From: Actinoplanes sp. DH11
GTDB lineage: Bacteria; Actinomycetota; Actinomycetes; Mycobacteriales; Micromonosporaceae
Assembly: GCF_020873875.1 (NCBI RefSeq)
Contig: NZ_JAHWGU010000019.1
Location: forward strand, 1 to 64,000
DNA: 64,000 nucleotides
Direction of reading: 5' to 3'
Shown here: positions 8,763 through 16,660 of the stretch, piece by piece
Layout: every line of letters begins with the position of its first letter
Numbering within the stretch: position 1 is the first letter of the stretch
Position numbers and translations under genes: made by a program
Notes under the pieces: model-generated
Database searches by the model: none
What the model saw: only the letters and a program-made list of their open reading frames with translations
Told to the model about the DNA's origin: nothing

Positions 8763-9754
8763 TCGGCGGTCAGCGCCACCGACTCGAGCCGGTCCGCGAT
8801 CCGCGTCGCCTGGTGCGCGATGATCAGCTCGTCGGCCTGGGCCTGCGCGGCGAAGTCGGTGAGGTACGCGTTCACCTCGTCCGGGGTGCCCACCGCCGTG
8901 TACGTCAGCATCGAGGCGAGCTGACGGCCGTTCGGCGTCGTCAGGAAGGCGTCGATCTCCGCGTCGCTGTAGTCCGGCGCGCCGGGGGAGCGGGTGATCA
9001 GGCCGCGTACCAGGGTGCGGCGAGTGGTCTCGAACCGTTCCCGGGCGGCCTCCGGCGATGCGGCGGCCACCACGTTCACGCCCGCGATGACGTACGGCTT
9101 CGACAGCTGCGCCGACGGGGTGAACTCCCGGCGGTAGAACGTGACGGCCTCGTGGAGCAGGCCGGGGGAGAAGTGCGAGGCGAACGCGTAGGGCAGGCCG
9201 TACGCGGCGGCGAGCCGGGCCCCGAACATCGACGAGCCGAGGATGTACAACGGCACGTTCGTCCCGGCGCCGGGCGTGGCCTGGACGCCCTCGATCCGGG
9301 ACTCGCCGCTGAGGTAGCCCTGCAGTTCGAGAACGTCCTGCGGGAAGGACTCCGCCGACATCGGGTCCCGGCGCATCGCCCGCATGGTGGCCTGATCACT
9401 TCCAGGCGCCCGGCCCAGGCCCAGGTCGATGCGGTCCGGGTAGAGGGAGGCGAGCGTGCCGAACTGCTCGGCGATCACCAGCGGCGAGTGGTTGGGCAGC
9501 ATGATCCCGCCGGCACCGAGGCGGATCGTCGAGGTGTGCCCGGCGACGTGCCCGATCAGCAGACTTGTCGCACTGGAGGCGATCCGGGCCATGTTGTGAT
9601 GTTCGGCGTACCAGACCCGCTCGTAGCCGTACCTCTCGGCCGTCTGTGCGAGGGCGACGGAGTTCGCGAAGGCCTGCGCCACGGTCTCGCCGGGAGCGAT
9701 GGGAGCGAGATCCAGGATCGAGAGCCGCAGGTCGGCCAGAGAAGTACCAGTCAT
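8738..9754 (-). CDS. luciferase-like flavin-dependent monooxygenase
   Basis: A 338-residue LLM-class oxidoreductase. The start is set at the ATG giving MTGTSLADLRLSILDLAPI, the usual opening of this subgroup. VWYAEHHNMARIASSA, IRLGAGGIMLPNHSPL and RIDLGLGRAPGSD are the diagnostic barrel strands. It is a full-length member, unlike the convergent paralogue, which carries an insertion. Reduced flavin and oxygen would be the co-substrates; the organic substrate is unknown. The two related genes face each other, which suggests an inverted duplication followed by divergence, but their low identity argues against a recent event. Confidence 0.88.
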   Translation of the reverse strand: MTGTSLADLRLSILDLAPIAPGETVAQAFANSVALAQTAERYGYERVWYAEHHNMARIASSATSLLIGHVAGHTSTIRLGAGGIMLPNHSPLVIAEQFGTLASLYPDRIDLGLGRAPGSDQATMRAMRRDPMSAESFPQDVLELQGYLSGESRIEGVQATPGAGTNVPLYILGSSMFGARLAAAYGLPYAFASHFSPGLLHEAVTFYRREFTPSAQLSKPYVIAGVNVVAAASPEAARERFETTRRTLVRGLITRSPGAPDYSDAEIDAFLTTPNGRQLASMLTYTAVGTPDEVNAYLTDFAAQAQADELIIAHQATRIADRLESVALTAEAVLGVAA

Positions 9755-9833
9755 TCCCGGAGCAACACCGGGCCGGGAGTGATCGTTCCCGCCGGTGCGT
9801 GAGAACACACCCCGGCGGGAGCTGGCGCACGCG

Positions 9834-10097
9834 TCAGTCGTAGTCCTCGATGCGCCATTCGTCGTGCCAGTCGATGACCGGCCGGTCGCCGTCGAAGCGG
9901 ATCGGCAGCCACACGTAGTCGGCGAGCGCGATGTACAGGTCTTTCTTGCCGGGGTGCTGGAAGACCGAGCTGATCTGCGAACGGTACGAGGTGCTGGTGG
10001 TCGCCCGGGTGCGCGTCGTCCAGCACCGTCCACGGCCCGTGGTTGTCGTCGGCGCGGGCGAACTCGGAGAAGTTAGGGACGTACCCGGTTGTACCCG
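9834..10097 (-). pseudogene. C-terminal remnant of a glycoside hydrolase family 43-like gene
   Basis: Two minus-strand frames together give a recognisable GH43-type end. The first reads TTGYVPNFSEFARADD and NHGPWTVLDDAHPGD, then after a frame change TSYRSQISSVFQHPGKKDL and YIALADYVWLPIRFDGD up to a TGA at 9834. The frame changes near 9995, consistent with a one-base indel. Nothing upstream of about 10097 matches the rest of the protein, so only about 85 residues remain. GH43 enzymes act on arabinose- or xylose-containing polysaccharides; this copy cannot be functional. Confidence 0.7.
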
Positions 10098-10458
10098 CTG
10101 GTCGACGGCAGGCAGGCCGCCTGGCTGCGCCGGCACCGGCCGGTGTGACGGTACTGAGTACGCCGGCCGGCACCAGCCTGCGGCTGTGTTGCGGTCCCTG
10201 GAGGAGGAGCCGGGGTGGGCTGCGGTGGGTGCGCGTGGCGGTGTTGATCTGCTAGCGATGCGAAATCGCGGTTCTAACCCCTTGATCACAGCGATTTCGT
10301 AGCGCCAGCAGATCAACATCTCGACACTGGCGGCGTGTCCGGCGCCACCGGGCCAGGGCCAGGGACGCGGGGTTGACGCGCGGGCGGCATCGGCTGGATG
10401 GCGATGGGGTGCGGCGCCCGCGGAGGCTTCGGTGAGCTGGCCCGGCGGCCGGGACCGG
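10098..10458. other. non-coding gap containing a palindromic element
   Basis: Between the GH43 remnant and the MarR gene there is no convincing reading frame. The only structured part is the 75-bp palindromic element at 10243-10317, listed separately. Confidence 0.6.
10243..10317. repeat. 75-bp dispersed palindromic element, copy 1
   Basis: The arms GTTGATCTGCTAGCG and CGCCAGCAGATCAAC bound inner arms CGAAATCGC and GCGATTTCG around a centre containing CCCCTTGATCACA. The same 75-bp layout recurs at 61799-61873 with a few substitutions. The shared ATCTCG follows both copies. It has no coding capacity and resembles a REP/MITE-type element. Confidence 0.85.
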
Positions 10459-10974
10459 TCAGCCTGCTTTGACGGCCCGGCGGCGGACCGACGGGCCGCA
10501 CTGCACGAAGCTGGCGAGCCGGCCCTCGACCAGCTGACTCAGCACCCGGACGAAGGCGTCCCGGTCGGGTGCCGGCACCGTGGACAGGACCTCCTGCTGG
10601 ATGCGCTGGACGATCGTGGTGGCCCGCGCGGCGATCTCCTCGCCGGCCGGCGTGACCGCCACGATCCGGGCCCGCCGGTCGGTCCGGGAGAGCCGGCGCT
10701 CGGCGAGACCGAGACGCTCCAGCTCGTCGACCGTGACGACCATCGTCGTCTTGTCGATGCCGCACATGTCGCCCAGCTGGCTCTGCGTGAACTCGCCGGT
10801 CAGGCCCTTGTAGAGCACGCAGTAGGCGCGGGTGCTGATGCCGAGCCCGGCGAGGCCGGCCGCGGTCTCCAGCGCGAGAGCGTGGTTGACCCAGGAGAGC
10901 AGGAACATGACGTCGGGTGTGCCGTCGGGCATCAGGCCGTCACGGGCGGGTGCCGTACTCCGACTGGTCGTCAT
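10459..10974 (-). CDS. MarR-family transcriptional regulator
   Basis: A 171-residue winged-helix regulator. The MarR core is clear: helix-turn-helix FTQSQLGDMCGIDKTTMVVT (about residues 78-97), then VDELERLGLAERRLSRTDRR with the wing DRRARIVAVT, flanked by dimerisation helices. MarR proteins usually repress themselves and a neighbour and release DNA on binding a phenolic or drug-like ligand. It is divergent from the DUF6069 membrane-protein gene across 118 bases that contain a palindrome, so that gene is its likely target. Confidence 0.9.
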   Translation of the reverse strand: MTTSRSTAPARDGLMPDGTPDVMFLLSWVNHALALETAAGLAGLGISTRAYCVLYKGLTGEFTQSQLGDMCGIDKTTMVVTVDELERLGLAERRLSRTDRRARIVAVTPAGEEIAARATTIVQRIQQEVLSTVPAPDRDAFVRVLSQLVEGRLASFVQCGPSVRRRAVKAG

Positions 10975-11053
10975 GGCCGAAGTCTACCAATGATGCGGGA
11001 CGGGACTTTCTCGTACGCAACTACTTCGCCTCCCTCCAGGATTGGTTAACTTC

Positions 11054-11089
11054 GGAACGATAATTTTAAGAACGTTCTGATACGGTTCC
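11054..11089. promoter_or_regulatory. putative MarR operator and promoter for the divergent pair
   Basis: AGAACGTTCT (11069-11078) is a perfect 10-bp palindrome inside a larger dyad whose outer arms are GGAAC (11054) and GGTTCC (11084). It sits directly before the ATG at 11093 in an unusually A/T-rich patch (GATAATTTTAAG). Position and symmetry suggest the binding site of the divergent MarR protein. Confidence 0.5.
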
Positions 11090-11092
11090 ATC

Positions 11093-11512
11093 ATGGACAC
11101 CACAACCCGCACCACCAGCACTGTCGTCGGTAACTCGAAAATCCGTACGCGTGTGATCGCCATCGGCATCGCCCTGGTGGCGGCCGCCCTGATCTGGATC
11201 GTCGCCACTGCCGCCGGTGCGCCGATGGAGGTCGACCAGGGGCAGGGCGTCATGCCCGTCGGCCTCGTCCCGGTCGTCGTCGCCACGGTGCTGGCCGGGC
11301 TCCTCGGCTGGGGGCTGCTGGCCCTGCTGGAGCGCTCCGCCCGTGGCGCGACGATCTGGACGGTCATCGCGGGCGTCGTCACCGCCCTCTCGTTCCTCCC
11401 GGTGCTCACCTCCGAGGCGACCACCGGGACGCGCCTCGCGCTGGCCGCGATGCACCTGGCCGTGGCGGTCGCCCTCATCCCGCTGTTCCGGCGCAGCTCC
11501 CGCGCCGCATGA
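11093..11512 (+). CDS. DUF6069-type four-helix membrane protein
   Basis: A 139-residue protein with four hydrophobic segments: VIAIGIALVAAALIWIVAT, LVPVVVATVLAGLLGWGLLAL, WTVIAGVVTALSFLPVL and LALAAMHLAVAVALIPLF. Length and pattern fit the actinobacterial DUF6069 family, which has no assigned function. It is divergent from a MarR regulator and probably controlled by it, as often seen for transport or stress-response membrane proteins. Confidence 0.75.
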   Translation: MDTTTRTTSTVVGNSKIRTRVIAIGIALVAAALIWIVATAAGAPMEVDQGQGVMPVGLVPVVVATVLAGLLGWGLLALLERSARGATIWTVIAGVVTALSFLPVLTSEATTGTRLALAAMHLAVAVALIPLFRRSSRAA

Positions 11513-11672
11513 CGCCGCGTGGCGGGCCGCCCGAACCGATCCGGTGGCCCGCCACGCGCACCGCTCGGTCGTACCGGGCCTGACCTCGGGGCGGCCCCGG
11601 TTCATTCCCCGGGGATGAACCGGGGCGGCCGGGCACCGGCGACGCTGGGTTCCCGGCCGATGGAGGAACACC

Positions 11673-12353
11673 GTGCGGATGCGCCCGACCCGACTTGACG
11701 CCGCGATCGCGGGCCTGTTCATCGTGGGCTCGTCGTGCTTCGTGGCCGGGTCGGTGCCGGCCTACGCGGACGCGGTCGGTGTCACCGCGCAGTCGTCGAC
11801 GTACTTCCTCGGGTCGATCTTCTTCACCGCGGCGTCGTACCTGCAACTCGTGCAGGCGCAGACGCCGCCGGCAACGGAGACGCTCGTGACCTGGCGGCTG
11901 CTGCCACGCGACCGGAACTGGCTGGCCGCGATCACCCAGTTCGCCGGCACGATCCTGTTCAACGTCAGCACGCTTGCCGCTCTCGCGCAGAACCTCACGG
12001 TCCGGCAGCAGGACGAGCACGTCTGGCGGCCGGACGTGTTCGGCTCGACCCTGTTCATCGCATCAAGCGTGTTCGGTGTCCTCGCCCTCGGCAGCGGTCA
12101 CCGGCTCCGGCCCCGGTGGATCGCCTGGCTGAACCTGACCGGATGCGTTCTCTTCATGGCCGCGGCCGTCGCCGGCTTCGTCCTGCCGGGCACCGGCGAC
12201 GTGCTCGACATCCGGGTGGACCTCGCCGGCACGCTGCTGGGCGCCCTGTGCTTCCTGCTCGGAGCCGCTCTGATGCTCCCCGCCCCAACCGGGCGCCGCC
12301 GCACGCCGCGTCGCCGCACGTCCGTCCCGAAAGCGCCGAAGGAGTCCACATGA
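11673..12353 (+). CDS. multi-pass membrane protein coupled to glutamate decarboxylase
   Basis: A 226-residue protein with about five hydrophobic segments (IAGLFIVGSSCFVAGSVPAY, YFLGSIFFTAASYLQLV, ITQFAGTILFNVSTLAAL, GSTLFIASSVFGVLAL, LNLTGCVLFMAAAVAGFVLP, and a final LAGTLLGALCFLLGAALML) and a basic tail. The GTG start follows TGGAGGAA. Its stop codon overlaps the start of the decarboxylase gene (ATGA), so the two are translated together. I do not recognise a transporter family; it is not the GadC-type antiporter normally paired with this enzyme. Confidence 0.7.
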   Translation: MRMRPTRLDAAIAGLFIVGSSCFVAGSVPAYADAVGVTAQSSTYFLGSIFFTAASYLQLVQAQTPPATETLVTWRLLPRDRNWLAAITQFAGTILFNVSTLAALAQNLTVRQQDEHVWRPDVFGSTLFIASSVFGVLALGSGHRLRPRWIAWLNLTGCVLFMAAAVAGFVLPGTGDVLDIRVDLAGTLLGALCFLLGAALMLPAPTGRRRTPRRRTSVPKAPKEST

Positions 12354-13705
12354 CCAGCACCGACGCCGAACTGTTCGGCAACCGGTTCGCCACCCACGAG
12401 GTGCCGACCCGTGAGTTCCCGGCGGACGGGATGACCGCCCAGGACGCCTTCCGTCTCGTCTCCGAAGACCTCGCCCTCGAAGGCGACCCGGCCCGCAACC
12501 TGGCCACCTTCGTCACGACCTGGATGGAGCCGGAGGCGCAACGCATCATCGCCGGCAACCTGCACCGCAACTTCATCGACCACGCGGAGTACCCGCGCAC
12601 CGCCGAGATCGAGCAGCGGTGCATCCGCATGCTGGCCGATCTCTTCCATGCGCCGGGCCGGACGACGGGTGCGCGTACCCAAGGCTCGTCCGAAGCCATC
12701 ATGCTGGGCGGTCTGTCCCTGAAATGGAATTGGCGCAAGCGCCGGGGCGGCTCGCCGGCGGCGACGCCGAACCTCGTGTTCGGCGGTGACGTCCACGTGG
12801 TGTGGGAGAAGTTCTGCCGCTACTTCGACGTCGAGCCCCGCATCGTGCCGCTGCGGCCGGGCAAGTACACGATCGGCCCGGAGGACGTCGAACCGCACAT
12901 CGACGAGAACACCATCGGGGTCGCCGCGGTGCTGGGGACGACGTTCACCGGGCACAAGGACGACATCGCCGGCATCAACGCCTTGCTGCTCCGCATCAAG
13001 AGCGAACGCGGCCTGGACGTACCGCTGCACGTGGACGCCGCGAGTGGCGGTTTCGTGTGGCCCTTCCTGTATCCCGACTCCGCGTGGGACTTCCGTCTCG
13101 AACAGGTCCGCTCGATAAACGTGTCCGGTCACAAGTTCGGCCTCGTCTACCCCGGCATCGGCTGGCTGATCTTCCGCGAGACGGCCGATCTGGCGGACGA
13201 ACTCGTCTTCCAGGAGAACTACCTCGGCAAGACGGATTCGACATTCACCCTGAACTTCTCCACCGGTTCCGCCATGGTGCTCGCGCAGTACTACAACCTG
13301 GTCCGCTACGGTCGCGCCGGTTACGCGTACATCATGAAGAACATGCAGGCCAACGCCCGCGTCCTGAGCGAGAAACTGGCGGCGATGGGCAGATTCGAAC
13401 TGATCGGCCCGGACGATGAACAGCTTCCCCTGGTGGCGTTCCGGCTGGCCGCCGACAACGGGTACGACGAATTCGACATCGCCTGGCAACTGTCCGCGGA
13501 GCGCGGCTGGATGGTGCCCGCCTACACCCTCCCACCGAACGCCCAGCACGTCACGATCATGCGCGCCCTGGTGAAGGAGACGATGAGCCGCGAACACGTC
13601 GACACCCTCGCTCGCGACATCGAGGAGGCCTGCGCCACGCTGGCGAAGAAGGGCGGCGCCCACGAATCCGAACGAACCAGGATGCTCCTCGGTCCCGGTC
13701 ACTGA
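12350..13705 (+). CDS. gadB: glutamate decarboxylase
   Basis: A 451-residue PLP-dependent decarboxylase converting L-glutamate to GABA and CO2, which consumes a proton. EYPRTAEIEQRC, GSSEAIMLGGLSLKW, HVDAASGGFVWPF and the lysine motif SINVSGHKFGLVYPG are all present, and the length matches bacterial GadB (about 466). The start is the ATG overlapping the upstream TGA. In enteric bacteria the enzyme works in acid resistance with an antiporter; here the only coupled partner is a membrane protein of unknown type. The last ~18 codons are repeated 748 bases downstream. Confidence 0.95.
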   Translation: MTSTDAELFGNRFATHEVPTREFPADGMTAQDAFRLVSEDLALEGDPARNLATFVTTWMEPEAQRIIAGNLHRNFIDHAEYPRTAEIEQRCIRMLADLFHAPGRTTGARTQGSSEAIMLGGLSLKWNWRKRRGGSPAATPNLVFGGDVHVVWEKFCRYFDVEPRIVPLRPGKYTIGPEDVEPHIDENTIGVAAVLGTTFTGHKDDIAGINALLLRIKSERGLDVPLHVDAASGGFVWPFLYPDSAWDFRLEQVRSINVSGHKFGLVYPGIGWLIFRETADLADELVFQENYLGKTDSTFTLNFSTGSAMVLAQYYNLVRYGRAGYAYIMKNMQANARVLSEKLAAMGRFELIGPDDEQLPLVAFRLAADNGYDEFDIAWQLSAERGWMVPAYTLPPNAQHVTIMRALVKETMSREHVDTLARDIEEACATLAKKGGAHESERTRMLLGPGH

Positions 13706-13751
13706 CGGAGACGACGGGATCACCCACGAGGGCGGCCCTGCCGCCGGATTC

Positions 13752-14372
13752 GTGACCATCGACGGTGCCGGCCAGCACCGGGAACACGAGCAGATCACCC
13801 GTGCCGCGGTGGCCTGCTACGCCGCGCGGACAGCGGACGGTGACTGCTTCGACCCGCGGTCGGTGGACCATCTGGGTCTGCCGGGGCCGAGCCCGGTCCT
13901 CGACCTGCGAGGCACCGCAGCGCCGGCCAAGCCGCCCGGCCTGACCACCGGCTGTTTCGTGCTCTCCGACCGGGTGCCCGGGACCGGATCGTGTGAACGC
14001 CGTATCACCCACGCGGCGCTGAACAAGGACAACGGGCTCGTCGACCCCCGGAGCGGGGTGGCTACGGGCGCGGCCACACCGCGCGGCCAGGTAGGACGCA
14101 ACTTCGCGGCGGCCGTGGCGGGTGCGATCGTCGAGACGCGCCATCAATGGCAGGACTTCAGGCGCGCCCTCGCAGACGAGTACGGAGCAGCCGGGGCATC
14201 GCTCATGGCGTGCGCTCTCACCCACGACGATCCGCCGGACCAGTGCCGGGCGCCCAGGTCGGCACGTGACGGCTTCCACCGTACGGCTGCGGGTTTGGGC
14301 CTCGCGATTGTTCTGCTGGCTCTGTGTGCCGGTGGCCTGGCCGCCGTGGTGCGCCGCAGGCGACGGGGTTGA
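13752..14372 (+). CDS. unknown protein with C-terminal membrane anchor
   Basis: A 206-residue protein of no recognised family. The N-terminal QHREHEQITRAAVACY is followed by several cysteines (at least five in the first 180 residues). The end is one hydrophobic helix, GLGLAIVLLALCAGGLAAVV, with an RRRRRG tail, as in a cell-wall-facing anchored protein. There is no N-terminal signal peptide from the GTG at 13752, so the true start could be different or the gene could be a truncated piece. It sits between the two copies of the gadB 3' end, so it may have arrived by the event that made that duplication. Confidence 0.5.
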   Translation: MTIDGAGQHREHEQITRAAVACYAARTADGDCFDPRSVDHLGLPGPSPVLDLRGTAAPAKPPGLTTGCFVLSDRVPGTGSCERRITHAALNKDNGLVDPRSGVATGAATPRGQVGRNFAAAVAGAIVETRHQWQDFRRALADEYGAAGASLMACALTHDDPPDQCRAPRSARDGFHRTAAGLGLAIVLLALCAGGLAAVVRRRRRG

Positions 14373-14398
14373 GAAGTCGGCGACGGGTTGGAGAAGAG

Positions 14399-14453
14399 GG
14401 GCGGCGCCCACGAGTCCGGACGAACCGGGATGCTGCTCGGTCCCGGTCACTGA
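14399..14453. repeat. second copy of the gadB 3' end
   Basis: About 55 bases match the end of gadB (13651-13705), including GGCGGCGCCCACGA, CTCGGTCCCGGTCACTGA and the stop codon, with only a few mismatches. The copy is not attached to any reading frame of its own. Confidence 0.85.
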
Positions 14454-14507
14454 GTCTCAGCGTCCGTCGTCCGAGCCCCGAAGCGTGGACGCCAGGCGCC
14501 GACCAGC

Positions 14508-15062
14508 TCAGAAGGGCAGGACCGCGACCCTGTCACGGATCAGCTCGAACCGGGCGGGGAGGATCAGCGGACAGTGGACCAGGACCTCGTCGGGCACCAG
14601 GAAACCGGCGCGCTGCTCCCTGACGGCCACGATCTGCGCGGCCTGCTCCGGCGTGATCTCGAGGCCCCGCACCAGCCACTCGGCGGGGACGTGGTTCACG
14701 TCGACCAGGCCGCCGTCGTCGTACTGCCGGTGCGCAATGTCGGGCCGGCCGACCTTCAGCTCGAGCGCGGCGACCGGATTCTGCAGGACGAGTTCCTGAG
14801 CCTCCCGGCGGCGTTGCGCACGCGCGGCCGCCTGAGCCAGCGCCATGGCGTTACCCGGTGCGGCCGAAGGCACCGGCGGCGGCGCGGTCTCGGCGTGCTT
14901 TGTCACCTGCCGCTGAAGGATCAGGACATGTCCGATCCCGAGCGCCCAGACCAGCACGTACATTCCGACAACGACGTTGTACGGGCCGCTGTCGATGGCG
15001 AACGAGCCGATGCCGCAGATGTAACCGATCGCTGCGAGGAGGTACCCGGCAGCCGCAGCCAT
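14508..15062 (-). CDS. membrane protein with C-terminal helix-hairpin-helix region
   Basis: About 184 residues from ATG 15062. Two N-terminal hydrophobic helices (AAAGYLLAAIGYICGIGSF and NVVVGMYVLVWALGIGHVLIL) lead to a charged alanine-rich linker. A C-terminal domain, with DVNHVPAEWLVRGLEITPEQ and IVAVREQRAGFLVPDEVLVH, resembles the HhH motif of ComEA-type proteins. The reading frame stays open upstream of this ATG and encodes GGYRLRSQKH just before it, so the protein may begin further upstream without an obvious start codon. HhH domains bind DNA or mediate contacts; the role here is unknown. Confidence 0.65.
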   Translation of the reverse strand: MAAAAGYLLAAIGYICGIGSFAIDSGPYNVVVGMYVLVWALGIGHVLILQRQVTKHAETAPPPVPSAAPGNAMALAQAAARAQRRREAQELVLQNPVAALELKVGRPDIAHRQYDDGGLVDVNHVPAEWLVRGLEITPEQAAQIVAVREQRAGFLVPDEVLVHCPLILPARFELIRDRVAVLPF

Positions 15063-15149
15063 GTGCTTCTGCGACCTCAGCCGGTAGCCGCCGTAGAACT
15101 GCGCGGAATTCGCTGGCCGGCGGCTCCCCGGTTGCGGTAAGCACGTCGC

Positions 15150-15653
15150 ATGACGACATCGGAGCCGCCGCGGTCGACCGTGGTGCAGCCGGGCGGCGGG
15201 CGGGTCGGTGACCTCGGCGACATCGGCGTGCACTTCAAACTGTGGGGTGCGGACACCGGCGGCGCCTTCGCCGTCGTCGAGCATCCGTTCCCGGTCGGTG
15301 CCCTGGTGGCGCCGCACCTGCACACCCGGGAGGACGAGTACTCGATCGTCACCGAGGGCGAGATCGGGTTCCGGTCGGGGGACCGAGAGGTGGTGCTCGG
15401 TCCGGGCGGCTACATCGCCAAGCCGCGCGGCGAGCTGCACGCGATGTGGAATGCCGGCGCGGTCCCCGCCCGGATGATCGAAATCATCAGTCCGGCGGGA
15501 TTCGAGCACTTCTTCCGTGAGGTGGCGGAGCTGATCGCGGCCGGACCGGCGGCGATCGGACAGGGCGGCGATCTCGCGGAACGCTACGGCCTGCAGTTCG
15601 GCGAGCCGGAGTGGCTGCCGGGAGTCGTCGAACGGTTCGGACTGATTACTTAG
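15150..15653 (+). CDS. cupin-domain protein
   Basis: A 167-residue single-cupin protein. The metal-binding motif 1 reads HLHTREDEYSIVTEGEIGF and motif 2 is PRGELHAMWNAG, giving the usual His-His-Glu-His set. Families of this shape include quercetin-dioxygenase-like and sugar-binding sensor cupins. It is divergent from the HhH membrane protein gene, with starts about 90 bases apart. The substrate is unknown. Confidence 0.85.
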   Translation: MTTSEPPRSTVVQPGGGRVGDLGDIGVHFKLWGADTGGAFAVVEHPFPVGALVAPHLHTREDEYSIVTEGEIGFRSGDREVVLGPGGYIAKPRGELHAMWNAGAVPARMIEIISPAGFEHFFREVAELIAAGPAAIGQGGDLAERYGLQFGEPEWLPGVVERFGLIT

Positions 15654-15677
15654 GCCGATGGGACTCGGAGGGGGTCG

Positions 15678-15949
15678 GTGACGGCAGTGGTTCTGCGAGT
15701 GAGTGGCCGCAATGCGCGGTTCCAGCAGTGGGGGACGCCTTCGGTGCCTCCGGCGTCATCATCACCGGTCACGCCGCCGATGTGTACGACCCGAAAGCGC
15801 TCCGGGCCAGCACCGGCTCGCTGCACGAGGCATGCGACCGGCTCGTCCGCATCCCCATGTCCGGGTCCGCCAGCTCCCTGAACGCGGCAACCGCCGCAGC
15901 GGTGGTGCTGTACGAATCGGCACGCCAGCGGGCCGCCGCCCGCCCATAG
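15678..15949 (+). pseudogene. collapsed SpoU/TrmH-family RNA methyltransferase
   Basis: Three pieces of a ~280-residue 2'-O-methyltransferase are joined here. The first (GTG 15678) reads VLRVSGRNARFQQW, the usual N-terminus. After a frame change comes GASGVIITGHAADVYDPK and ALRASTGSL, the start of the SAM-binding knot. A large in-frame gap then leads straight to CDRLVRIPMSGSASSL and NAATAAAVVLYE, the knot's end. At least two internal deletions must have occurred. Catalysis is impossible without the missing loop region. Confidence 0.8.
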
Positions 15950-16018
15950 CGCTGCCGCCCGGTGTTGCTCGGTTCGGACACAATGGAGGGCCAGGCCCTA
16001 TCGACATGCGGGGGGCAC

Positions 16019-16588
16019 ATGTTCGACAACATCCGGTACCACCGCCGCCTGCGATGGATCACCGATCCCTCGTTCTGGGAAGCCGTACGCGACCTCCTGT
16101 GGTCCCGTGCGATCCTCGTGCTGGCAGGCAATCTGGGCACCCTGATCATCGCGGTCGTCGCGGTGGTGCACTTCTGGTCGCGTCCGTCCTCGATCGCCGA
16201 CTACGGCGTCGTGCTGCTGTCCTGCCTGCTCTGTCAGGCGATCGCCTTGATCGCGGTGGTGTGGCCCGGGCCCGGCTCCAGCTACGCGGAGTTCCATCAG
16301 GCCATCGCGCTGCCCGTGGTCTGCGGTACGTGGATCATCGGAGTGCCCCCGGCCTTCATGCTGTTCGCCGCCTTCGACGGGAACCCCGACAATCCTCCGT
16401 GGGTCGCCGTGTTCTTCTCGGCGGTGGCCCTCACCCTGGCCTGCATGGCGAGCTTGATGGTCTCGGTTCCCTTCGAGGAGAAGGCACGGGCGCAGCGCCG
16501 CCGGGTGGCCGGACCGCCGGAGGAGACCGACGGGGCCGAGTTCGCGGACAGCGGTGGCGCTGACTCGGGCGGCTCCGACAGCGACTGA
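16019..16588 (+). CDS. four-helix membrane protein of unknown function
   Basis: A 189-residue protein from ATG 16019, which follows a GGGGGG ribosome site. Four hydrophobic segments (LVLAGNLGTLIIAVVAVVHF, VVLLSCLLCQAIALIAVVW, ALPVVCGTWIIGVPPAFMLF, WVAVFFSAVALTLACMASLM) are followed by a charged tail ending in an acidic Gly-Ser run. A GTG at 15962 lies in frame but has no ribosome site. No family is recognised. It precedes the ABC exporter by 72 bases. Confidence 0.7.
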   Translation: MFDNIRYHRRLRWITDPSFWEAVRDLLWSRAILVLAGNLGTLIIAVVAVVHFWSRPSSIADYGVVLLSCLLCQAIALIAVVWPGPGSSYAEFHQAIALPVVCGTWIIGVPPAFMLFAAFDGNPDNPPWVAVFFSAVALTLACMASLMVSVPFEEKARAQRRRVAGPPEETDGAEFADSGGADSGGSDSD

Positions 16589-16660
16589 CCCGGGTTGCCC
16601 CGGTCAGGCGTACTCCGTCGTGTCCGGGACAGCTCACCGGCGGCGGAGGCGGGTACCGAT

